DNA of 64,000 nt from assembly GCF_016907535.1 (NCBI RefSeq), contig NZ_JAFBCF010000001.1, positions 1,736,001-1,800,000 of the forward strand, in the 5' to 3' direction. Position 1 is the first letter of the stretch. The number at the start of each line of letters is the position of its first letter. Positions 19,748 to 27,132 of this stretch are shown one piece after another. The notes beneath the pieces are model-generated. The model made no database searches. It was given only the letters and a program-made list of their open reading frames with translations, and had not been told where the DNA came from. Origin of the DNA: Microlunatus panaciterrae (GTDB lineage Bacteria; Actinomycetota; Actinomycetes; Propionibacteriales; Propionibacteriaceae). The translations under genes and the position numbers were made by a program.

Positions 19748-19795
19748 GGCTCGATTCTGCCTGCGCGCCCCGAGCCAGTCCGAAGAGGGCCTGGC

Positions 19796-22372
19796 TCAGC
19801 CCTGCTGCAGGGCCTCCTCCCGCCGGTCGAGCACGGCGACAGTGCCAGCCGACCCGTCCACCCGGATCCGGTCACCGGTCCTGATCCGCATGGTCGCGTT
19901 CCCGCAGCCGACCACCGCCGGGATGCCGAGCTCGCGGGCGACGATGGCGGCATGCGAGAGCGGAGCGCCGATGTCGGTGACCACCGCGGCGACCCGCGGA
20001 AACAGCGGCGTCCAGCCGACATTGGTGATGTTGGTGACCAGGACCTCGCCCGGCCGAAGAGCCGCCCCCTCGGTGAAGTCGGCCAGCACCCGGGCCGTAC
20101 CGACCACCACCCCCTCGGAGCCTGGGCTGCCCGAGATCGTCTCGCTCGTGGCTATCCCACCACCCTCGACGAAGAGGTCGCTGCGACGTTCAGGGTCGGC
20201 GGCCCAACTGAACGGGTCGAAGCGACCGCTGATCAGCGACGGCAGCGGCGGCAGCTCGGCATAGCGGCGGTAGGCATCCCGCCGCTGCCCGATCAGGGCC
20301 AGATCCGGTTCGGTGCCGTCCAGCACCGCGGCCACCTCGTCGAGATCGAGGAAGAAGACGTCGTCGCCGAGACCGGTCAGCTTCCCCGCCCGCAGCAGGT
20401 AGTCCCGCAGCACCCAGAACAACCGCACCACCTCGGTCCGCGCCGCCTCCCGTTCCCTGGCGATTCGCGACCATACGGTGAGCTTCCTCTGCAGCCGAGC
20501 CGCTTTGTGCGGATGCGTACGCTGCAGCCGGGCCCAGGCCTCGTCGCGGGCCCGCTCCTGTCGTGCGAGCAGCTCGCGTGCGGTTCGGTCACCCGGCCGG
20601 CGATGTCGCAACTGCTCGTCGACCCAGTCGGGCTGCTCCCCCGGACGCGGCATCGACACCTCGAGCTCATGCGGTCCGCGGTGACCGTAGGTGCGGTTGA
20701 AGGTATCCCGGTCGATCTCGCCGTTGGCGAGCTTCTCCAGCCCCATCAGCAGGCCCAGGCTGGCCAGTTCGCCGGTCTCCTTGCCCATGCCCGCGGTGAT
20801 CGCATTGGCGTCCGCCTCGCCGACCAGGGTGCGCAGCGCCTGCCGGGTGAGTACGAAGGAGGTCCCGGAGCTCTTGGTCGACGCGGACAGCATCCGGCCG
20901 CCCTCGTGGAAGGCCGGGTCAAGAGTCTCCCGCCAGAGCCGGACCAGATCGGTGGCGGTCTCGGTGGTCGCGATCTCGGCCCGTAGCCGGTCGCAGAGTG
21001 CTGGATGGGCGTCGATGTAGGCCCCCAGCCGCCGCAGATCCCTTCTGGCGTTCAGCACCACCCGGAGGCCGATCGGCACGATCGTGCGGACCAGCTCGAC
21101 CCGGTTCAGCCGGACCTTGGGGATGGCCAGACCGTCCGGCAGCGGCCCGAAGACCTCCTGGGTCATCCGGCGGAACCTCCGCTCGCTGATCCCGAGCGCG
21201 GCACTCAGCGACATCATCATGCTGAGGTTCAGATACAGCCGCCCGCCGACCTGGCCGAACCCCTTGTACTTCTCGTTCGCCGAGGTCGTCATCGCCTCGG
21301 CCAGGAACTCCTGCACCAGGTGCCAGGTGGCCGGCGTCATCACATCCGGGATCGCCTCGCCAACGTTGGTGTTGGTCCACAGGCAGTTGACCTCGCGACT
21401 GTCGTTCCAGGGATCGCGCTCGGCGCCGGTGGTGATCGGCCGCGCCTGCAACAGGGTGAACTCGCCGCCTGCCAGAGCCCACTCGACGTCCATCGGGCGG
21501 CCGTAGAGCGCGGCCAGGCGCCGCCCCAACACCGCCAGCCCCTCCGCCTGCGGATCGGTCAACGTGGCCTCGGTACGCCGCCGCACGGGTACCGGCCGCT
21601 CCTCGGTCCCGCTCGAGGTAGGGACGGTCATGATCAGCTTCTCGCTCACCGTCTTGGCTGTCAACCGGCCGGTGCCGGCATCGACCAGATAGCTGTCGGG
21701 CGTCACCTGACCACCGACCACGGCCTCACCGAGCCCGAAGGCGGCATTGATGTGCAGCCGGCTCGGATCACCCGACACCGGGTCGGCGGTGAACATGATG
21801 CCGGCCACCTCGGCCGCGACCAGGCGCTGGACGACGACCGCGATGCTGACCTCTCCGGTCGGGATGCGCGCTCGAGCGCGGTACCGCATTGCTCGCGCGG
21901 TCCACAGGGAGGCCCAACACTGCTTCACCGCCGACAGCAACGCGTCGACACCCTCGACGTTGAGGAAGGTGTCCTGCTGGCCGGCGAACGACAGGCCCGG
22001 CAAATCCTCGGCGGTGGCGGACGAGCGCACCGCGACCGCGCCCGCGCCCATCAGGTCATAGGCCTCGGTGACGCCCGCCCGCAACGCCTCCGGCGGTTCA
22101 TGCTCGACGAACAAGGCGCGGATGGCGGCCGACGCCTCCTCGGGCTCGCCCTGAGCGGCCCTGGCCGCCTGCGCCTCGATCTGCGGCTGCAGGTCGTGCC
22201 CTTCGACGAAATCCCGGTACGCCCAGGTGGTGAGGTGGAAGCCGCCCGGGACCGGCAAGCCGGCACCGATCATCCTGGCCAGCGACTCCCCCTTGCCGCC
22301 CACCTCGCCGAGCCCGGCACCCGGGTCGCCCAGGTCGCGGACCCAGGCGTGCGCCACCGCTCCTGACGTCAT
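19796..22372 (-). CDS. PEP synthase-like phosphotransferase (rifampin phosphotransferase family)
   Basis: An 858-residue three-domain enzyme: an ATP-grasp pair at the N-terminus (about 1-325, with VRSSATAEDLPGLSFAGQQDT), a long central substrate domain (about 330-755), and a swivelling phosphohistidine domain at the C-terminus with PLSHAAIVARELGIPAVVG, where His807 should carry the phosphate. Architecture and length match RPH, which uses ATP to phosphorylate rifamycins; a broader role cannot be excluded. A tetR gene immediately upstream is linked to it by overlapping micro-ORFs, so expression is probably inducible and translationally coupled. Confidence 0.88.
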   Translation of the reverse strand: MTSGAVAHAWVRDLGDPGAGLGEVGGKGESLARMIGAGLPVPGGFHLTTWAYRDFVEGHDLQPQIEAQAARAAQGEPEEASAAIRALFVEHEPPEALRAGVTEAYDLMGAGAVAVRSSATAEDLPGLSFAGQQDTFLNVEGVDALLSAVKQCWASLWTARAMRYRARARIPTGEVSIAVVVQRLVAAEVAGIMFTADPVSGDPSRLHINAAFGLGEAVVGGQVTPDSYLVDAGTGRLTAKTVSEKLIMTVPTSSGTEERPVPVRRRTEATLTDPQAEGLAVLGRRLAALYGRPMDVEWALAGGEFTLLQARPITTGAERDPWNDSREVNCLWTNTNVGEAIPDVMTPATWHLVQEFLAEAMTTSANEKYKGFGQVGGRLYLNLSMMMSLSAALGISERRFRRMTQEVFGPLPDGLAIPKVRLNRVELVRTIVPIGLRVVLNARRDLRRLGAYIDAHPALCDRLRAEIATTETATDLVRLWRETLDPAFHEGGRMLSASTKSSGTSFVLTRQALRTLVGEADANAITAGMGKETGELASLGLLMGLEKLANGEIDRDTFNRTYGHRGPHELEVSMPRPGEQPDWVDEQLRHRRPGDRTARELLARQERARDEAWARLQRTHPHKAARLQRKLTVWSRIAREREAARTEVVRLFWVLRDYLLRAGKLTGLGDDVFFLDLDEVAAVLDGTEPDLALIGQRRDAYRRYAELPPLPSLISGRFDPFSWAADPERRSDLFVEGGGIATSETISGSPGSEGVVVGTARVLADFTEGAALRPGEVLVTNITNVGWTPLFPRVAAVVTDIGAPLSHAAIVARELGIPAVVGCGNATMRIRTGDRIRVDGSAGTVAVLDRREEALQQG

Positions 22373-22458
22373 CGCCCGCCCCCTGTCATCGCCCGCCCCC
22401 TGTCATCGCCCGCCCCCTGTCATCGCCCATCCCCTGACGTCGCCCGTCCCCTGACATC
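22370..22458 (-). repeat. 17-bp tandem repeats forming a ladder of ATGA-coupled micro-ORFs between tetR and rph
   Basis: On the minus strand, the unit ATGACAGGGGGCGGGCG occurs three times exactly (22423 to 22373) with two to three degenerate copies before it, up to about 22458. Each exact copy encodes Met-Thr-Gly-Gly-Gly-Arg then TGA, and each TGA overlaps the next ATG as ATGA. The tetR stop (22420-22422) is the first overlap and the rph ATG (22372) the last. Each ATG is preceded by AGGGG, a usable Shine-Dalgarno. Confidence 0.85.
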
Positions 22459-23124
22459 GCCAGACGTGGTTGCTGGGTCGCCCGCGCCGGCGAGCAGCTC
22501 CTGCCGGAGCGTGCCATCGGCGAGCAGGCCGTCAGTGAAGAGGTCCATCGCCACCGCCTCGAGCCGCTCGCCCATCCTGAGGTCGAACACGGAGCTGCCA
22601 CCCAGCCAGCCGGCGGCGACGTCTCCGACCATGAGCATCGAGACGTTCCACGCGGTCAGCAGCGCGGCTCGGGCCCGCGGATCGGAACAGGGGCGGACCC
22701 GTCCCTGTTCCTCGGCGAGCCGGAGGTTCTCCACGTTGTCCGAAGCCATCCGGTCGAACACGCGGGCAGCCGCCGTCCCGCCGCGGATCAGGGTGCGGCG
22801 CAGGTAGCGGCTCATCGGCACCACCTCCGGATGCTCCTCGACGAACCGCGCCACGGTCGGCACCGCGCCCGTACCGAGCAGCGCGCTGCGGCGACTCTCC
22901 GCCAGGAAGTCGAGGACGTAGGCGTCGCAGGCCTGCTGCAGCGCCTCCTTGCTGCCGTAGTGGTGGAGGACCAGGGCCGCCGACACCTGGGCCACTCCGG
23001 CGATCTGACGTACGGAGGTGCTCTCGTATCCCTGCTCGCCGAAGAGGCTCAGCGCGGCCTGTCTGATCCGTACCACCGCGGACGGCCCAGCAGAGGGACT
23101 CTCCGCACCCGCAACTGAACGCAT
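22420..23124 (-). CDS. TetR family transcriptional regulator
   Basis: A 234-residue regulator. The N-terminal helix-turn-helix (about 18-62) reads IRQAALSLFGEQGYESTSV RQIAGVAQVSAALVLHHYGSKE. The C-terminal ligand domain is unassigned. The last ~15 residues are encoded by degenerate 17-bp repeats. The operator pair overlaps its start codon, so it should repress itself and rph. The ATG at 23124 sits within one palindrome. Given the downstream rifampin-phosphotransferase-like gene, the inducer may be an antibiotic; that is inference. Confidence 0.9.
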   Translation of the reverse strand: MRSVAGAESPSAGPSAVVRIRQAALSLFGEQGYESTSVRQIAGVAQVSAALVLHHYGSKEALQQACDAYVLDFLAESRRSALLGTGAVPTVARFVEEHPEVVPMSRYLRRTLIRGGTAAARVFDRMASDNVENLRLAEEQGRVRPCSDPRARAALLTAWNVSMLMVGDVAAGWLGGSSVFDLRMGERLEAVAMDLFTDGLLADGTLRQELLAGAGDPATTSGDVRGRATSGDGR

Positions 23125-23150
23125 GTTCAGCAGTATTGAACGGTCGTTCA
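23116..23150 (-). promoter_or_regulatory. Two inverted-repeat operators at the tetR start
   Basis: TGAAC-GCAT-GTTCA (23116-23129) spans the tetR start codon and TGAACG-GT-CGTTCA (23137-23150) lies just upstream. Both share TGAAC/GTTCA half-sites, as expected for a TetR dimer binding twice. The spacing between palindrome centres is 21 bp, about two helical turns. Confidence 0.75.
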
Positions 23151-23176
23151 GTCCGCGTCAAGGGCGGACTCGTCAC

Positions 23177-23863
23177 TCATGATGGCGATCTGGGAAGCCC
23201 GGTCACCCGCAGGGTGAGGTTGATTCGACCCGACCTGAGCCCGCAGCGCGGGTCGGCCGACCCGGGGAAGATGCGCGGAACGCCATGGTAGGCGAACCGG
23301 GACGGACCACCGAAGACGAAGGCGTCGCCCGAGACCAGCTCAACATCGGTGTAGGGGCCGGTGCGCGTCTCGGTGTTCCCGAACCTGAACCTGCAGGTGT
23401 CACCGACGCTGAACGACACCACCGGTGCGTCGGATCTCTCGTCCCTGTCCTGGTGCATCCCCATAGTCGCCGCGTCGTCGTAGAAGTTCACCAGCGCAAC
23501 GTCCGGGCGGTACGCCTCGGCCGCCCCGGGGTCCTCGTAGGCCTTGGCCAGCGCCTGGCGCCCCAGATCCCCCAGCCACTCGGGGAGCTCCAGCACCCGC
23601 GCAGCATTCACGTCGGCCGCCTCCCGGGTGTAGCGGTAGGGCTGCCAGTGCCAACCCAGGCACACCATCCGGACGGACATCTGGCGACCGCCCGGCAGCC
23701 GCGCCGCCCGGATCGGCACCGGACCGCTGGACCAGTCCTCAAACTGGCGCACCAGGAACTGCTGCTGGGCCAGGCTGAGCCAGCCGGGAAGGTGAACAGC
23801 ACCGGGGGCGACCAGTCGCCGACCCGAGCCCGCGTCCTGGTCGCGGAACAAGGCCTCCATCAT
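23177..23863 (-). CDS. alkB: AlkB-like Fe(II)/2-oxoglutarate dioxygenase
   Basis: A 228-residue oxidative demethylase for 1-methyladenine and 3-methylcytosine in DNA. The iron ligands are His137 and Asp139 in MGMHQDRDE and His193 in AYHGV; Arg213 and Arg219 in RINLTLR bind 2-oxoglutarate. NFYDDAATMG is a further AlkB signature. A GGAGGA Shine-Dalgarno precedes the ATG. It lies just upstream of the divergent-looking operator region of tetR but on the same strand. Confidence 0.95.
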   Translation of the reverse strand: MMEALFRDQDAGSGRRLVAPGAVHLPGWLSLAQQQFLVRQFEDWSSGPVPIRAARLPGGRQMSVRMVCLGWHWQPYRYTREAADVNAARVLELPEWLGDLGRQALAKAYEDPGAAEAYRPDVALVNFYDDAATMGMHQDRDERSDAPVVSFSVGDTCRFRFGNTETRTGPYTDVELVSGDAFVFGGPSRFAYHGVPRIFPGSADPRCGLRSGRINLTLRVTGLPRSPS

Positions 23864-23943
23864 CCGTCCTCCCCCGGCGCCGCCGCCGAGGAGCCGGCGT
23901 CGGTCGGATCGGTCGGGCTATCTGTGAGATCGACCTGGTGCGC

Positions 23944-25065
23944 TCAGACGGTCACCCAGCGCTTCTCGGCGGCTGACGTCAGCATCGCGTCGCAGATGGC
24001 TGCCGCCCGGGCGCCGTCGGCGAACGTGGGCAGACCGTCCGGCACCTCGCCGCGGATGGCGGAGTAGGAGTCGGCCACGTAGTTCTCGAAGCACTGGGCA
24101 TAACCCTGAGCGTGCCCTGCGGGAAGGCTGGACAACCGGCGCTGTTCCGCGGAGCCCTGGGTGGGGTCGCGGACCAGCAGCTGGGTGGCTTCTTCGGCGC
24201 CGATCCAGAGCTGCTCGGCCAGCTCCTGGTCGAAGACCGCGCTCTGCTTGGCGCCGTCGACCTCGACCCACAGCCGGTTCTTGCGGCCAGCGCTGAGCTG
24301 GGAGATGACGGTGGAGCCGGCGATGTCGTTCGCGGTCCGGAACAGCACCAGAGCGCTGTCCTCGGTGGTCACATCCACCAGGGGCGAGTCGTTGACGGCG
24401 CCGCTGAAGCTCGCCACCGACTTGCTCGGCCGCTGCGGGATGGAGATCGAGGTGGTCGACACCAGCTCGGCGATCCGGTCACCGGTCACCCACTCGATCA
24501 GGTCACACCAGTGCGAGCCGATGTCGCCGAAGGCGCGCGAGGGACCGCCCTGTGTCGGGTCCACCCGCCAGCTGGTGGCCTGCGGGTTGAGCAGCCAGTC
24601 CTGCAGATAGCTGCCGTGGATCAGGTTCACCGCACCGAAGTCGCCACTCTGCACCCGGGCCCGCATCTCCCGCACCATCGGGTGGAACCGATAGGCGAAC
24701 GGCATCGTGTTGACCACGCCGGTCCGTTCAGCCACCGCGGCGGCCTGCTCGGCATCAGCGAGGCTGATCCCGAGCGGCTTCTCGCAGAGCACGTGCTTGC
24801 CCGCCTCCATCAGCTGGATGGCGTAGGGCACGTGGGATGAGTTGGGAGTGCAGATGTGCACCGCGTCGAGGTCCGACGAGGCCACCTCGTCGATGCTCGC
24901 GTAGGCCTTCTCCACGTCCCACTTGGCCGCCACCTCCTTCGACCGATCGGGGCTGGACGCCATCACGCCCACCACCTCCGCGCCGCCGAGCACGGCGGCC
25001 CGCCGATGCACCTCGCCGATCATGCCGGCGCCGAGAACTGCCACCCGAAGCTTCTGTGGACCCAT
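23944..25065 (-). CDS. Gfo/Idh/MocA family oxidoreductase
   Basis: A 373-residue NAD(P)-dependent dehydrogenase. The Rossmann loop VAVLGAGMIGEVH opens the protein; CEKPLGISLADAEQ carries the conserved Lys of the EKP motif, and the C-terminal alpha/beta domain contains GDIGSHWCDLIEW with the catalytic Asp/His pair. Substrate is probably a sugar or inositol derivative. The ATG at 25065 has TAAGGT seven nt upstream (leaderless pattern), so the longer frame upstream was rejected. Confidence 0.9.
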   Translation of the reverse strand: MGPQKLRVAVLGAGMIGEVHRRAAVLGGAEVVGVMASSPDRSKEVAAKWDVEKAYASIDEVASSDLDAVHICTPNSSHVPYAIQLMEAGKHVLCEKPLGISLADAEQAAAVAERTGVVNTMPFAYRFHPMVREMRARVQSGDFGAVNLIHGSYLQDWLLNPQATSWRVDPTQGGPSRAFGDIGSHWCDLIEWVTGDRIAELVSTTSISIPQRPSKSVASFSGAVNDSPLVDVTTEDSALVLFRTANDIAGSTVISQLSAGRKNRLWVEVDGAKQSAVFDQELAEQLWIGAEEATQLLVRDPTQGSAEQRRLSSLPAGHAQGYAQCFENYVADSYSAIRGEVPDGLPTFADGARAAAICDAMLTSAAEKRWVTV

Positions 25066-25262
25066 GGTGTGCACCTTAGTGTTCACCTCCGGTGCGAGGG
25101 AACGGCCCCGTCCACCCTGCGGATACCTGGCAGCACCGTCGGCCGCGGAACGGCCGGACGTCAGGCGAGCTGCCCTGAACTCAGCGGGCACAGCCGGTAT
25201 CTGGGAGCCGGCTGCGTGCTCCTTCCTGCAGGACCGAGTGCCCAGGCGTGGGGAGGACTGCT

Positions 25263-26087
25263 GTGGACCAACTGCGACGCCCCTTCCTGATCGGCAGCCT
25301 GGTCGCCATCGGTCTGGTGCTGCTGATCTGCCTCGGCTCGAACCTCTTCACCGGGCCGCCGCCGTTCGGTGAGCGGGTGAGCTCGGCCATGAACGACCCG
25401 TTCGTCCGAGCCCAGTTGGCGGAGCGCGGGATCGACCCGTTCGACGCCCAGCAGCAGCTGTCCCAGACCCGGGCCGAGGATCCGCCCGGGTTGGCCATCC
25501 CCGACCTGGCGCTGGTCAACGGGCTGCTGCTGTTGATCCTGGTGCTGACAGCGCTGCCGCTGCTGATCGGGGACCGCGCCACCGGGACGGTGCAGGGCAT
25601 CGTCAGCATCGTCGGGGGCCTGCTGGGGCTGCTCGGCGGAATCGTGCTGGCCATTGTGGCCTTCGTGGCACTGATGTTGATGGTCTCGCTGTTCCTGGCC
25701 GCCCCCTTCGGCACCCTGGCCTACCTGGCCATCTTCGGCTCGTTCGACACCGGCGGCTCGGCGCTGATCCTCGGGGTGGTGATCGTTCTCCAGGTGCTCG
25801 GGGCGATCCTGCTGGTGATCGCGCAGCAACGGTTCCTGCTGAGCAAGGGCCTGGTGCTGCTGTTCCTGACGGCGCTGCTGCTGACCCTGCTCACCTCCAT
25901 CCTGCACAGCATCGTGCCCGGGATCCTGGTCTCGATCACCGACGCCATCGGCGCCCTGATCATCTCCATCGTCGGTGCCATCTGGTCGCTGGTGATCTTG
26001 ATCGGCGGCATCGTCGGCGCCCTGCGCCTCCTCCAGCTCGGTCGTCAGGGCGGCGGGTCGGCGCTGGCGCGACAAACGCCCGGCTAG
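25263..26087 (+). CDS. Polytopic membrane protein, unknown function
   Basis: A 274-residue protein dominated by Leu/Ile/Val/Gly. A first helix lies at about 7-27, followed by an extracytoplasmic loop with a DPFDAQQQL segment, then about five more helices ending in a short polar tail. The GTG at 25263 was preferred because GGGGAGG sits about 7 nt before it; an in-frame GTG at 25248 has no such site. It converges with the last gene of the injection-system operon. No recognised family. Confidence 0.75.
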   Translation: MDQLRRPFLIGSLVAIGLVLLICLGSNLFTGPPPFGERVSSAMNDPFVRAQLAERGIDPFDAQQQLSQTRAEDPPGLAIPDLALVNGLLLLILVLTALPLLIGDRATGTVQGIVSIVGGLLGLLGGIVLAIVAFVALMLMVSLFLAAPFGTLAYLAIFGSFDTGGSALILGVVIVLQVLGAILLVIAQQRFLLSKGLVLLFLTALLLTLLTSILHSIVPGILVSITDAIGALIISIVGAIWSLVILIGGIVGALRLLQLGRQGGGSALARQTPG

Positions 26088-26533
26088 ACCACCCTGATCT
26101 GACACGGGGCGCTGAACGGCAGGCAGCCGATCACGAGCACCGAGCCGGTGTCGTACAGCGAGAACTTCAGCGGGTCATCGCATCCCATCGGTTTCTTGCC
26201 CAGCTGCTGGGCGGGATAGTCCCGGCCCTTGATCGTCAGTGCCGACAGCTGGCCCTGCACCAGACAGAGCGTGATCCGGTTGGCCTTGCTCGGCATCCTC
26301 ACCTGGCAGACCGACGACTGCTCCACCGCGAAGCCGCCGAGGGCGGCGTTGAAGCAACTGGCCCCGGCGACGTCGGCCGGCTTGACATCCGTGTGCGGAG
26401 CGAACGAGTCCACGAAGCCGGCCAGGCCACGGTCCTGCGAGCTGCCCCGGTTGCCTCCCACCCGGCCGGCAACCAGGGTTCCGACCACGATGACCATGAT
26501 CACGACCAGCACCACCAGGGCCACCTTCTTCAT
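26084..26533 (-). CDS. Exported or membrane-anchored Cys-containing protein, last gene of the CIS operon
   Basis: A 149-residue protein with an N-terminal helix (about 4-24) acting as signal or anchor, then a compact domain with six Cys (for example ASCF, SVCQV, MGCDDP, IGCLPF, PCQIRVV), compatible with disulfides outside the membrane. Its start overlaps the stop of the gpI-like gene (ATGA type), so it belongs to the injection-system operon. I do not recognise the family; an effector, immunity or anchoring role is open. Confidence 0.7.
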   Translation of the reverse strand: MKKVALVVLVVIMVIVVGTLVAGRVGGNRGSSQDRGLAGFVDSFAPHTDVKPADVAGASCFNAALGGFAVEQSSVCQVRMPSKANRITLCLVQGQLSALTIKGRDYPAQQLGKKPMGCDDPLKFSLYDTGSVLVIGCLPFSAPCQIRVV

Positions 26534-27132
26534 GGCTGACCTCCCGCTGCCGGCACCGCGGGCATCAGCACGGTCGCCGACGTGTCCTCGTCCTCGGCGC
26601 CGGGCGCCGGCGCGGGCGCCTCGTCGGCCTGCACCACCTCCGCGGTCAGATGCGCCGGCTTCTCCTGCTCGACGATGGCGCCGACCAGGCCGACCAGGTC
26701 CGCGGCCCCTGCCGGCACCGTCACCTTGATGTGGAACGGACGCGGGTGGCCGTCGGCTCCCGGGACGGCCTCGTCGATCAGGAACCCCTCGACCCCGGTC
26801 GCCAGGGTGAGGACGTCCAGCAGCCCTCGCCGGGTGCCCCGCCTGCGGCCGAGCACAGCCGACATTGCCACCAGCAGCCGCATCCTGGCCGGTTCGATCC
26901 CGCCACCGTCCGCCTCCGCCAGCCGTTCCAGGTCGACCCAGCGGGACAGCATCGAGACGAAGCGTTCGGGTGTGCGCAGCGGGTCGAGTACGGCCGGCAG
27001 GTCAGCGAGGACTGCCTCCGACGGTTCGTGCAGCCCCTCCATCACCGCGAGCATGGCCGCCATCGGTGAACCGGGAACGCAGGTCCGCCGGATCACCTCG
27101 GGCAGCAGCAGCTCGATCTCAGCCGCGCGCAT
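26530..27132 (-). CDS. Phage tail protein I-like baseplate component
   Basis: A 200-residue protein resembling the P2 gpI / Afp12 family, with RRGTRRGLLDVLTLATG and HIKVTVP typical of that group. In contractile systems it docks on gpJ at the baseplate wedge. The C-terminal ~30 residues are Ala/Pro/Glu-rich and disordered. Its start lies inside the 3' end of the gpJ gene (14-bp overlap), giving tight translational coupling. Confidence 0.82.
   Translation of the reverse strand: MRAAEIELLLPEVIRRTCVPGSPMAAMLAVMEGLHEPSEAVLADLPAVLDPLRTPERFVSMLSRWVDLERLAEADGGGIEPARMRLLVAMSAVLGRRRGTRRGLLDVLTLATGVEGFLIDEAVPGADGHPRPFHIKVTVPAGAADLVGLVGAIVEQEKPAHLTAEVVQADEAPAPAPGAEDEDTSATVLMPAVPAAGGQP

Noticed and set aside
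22428-22457. Further micro-ORF starts upstream of the tetR stop
   Set aside because: ATGs at 22430 and 22457 on the minus strand lie within the tetR coding end and in degenerate copies that break the ATGA chain.
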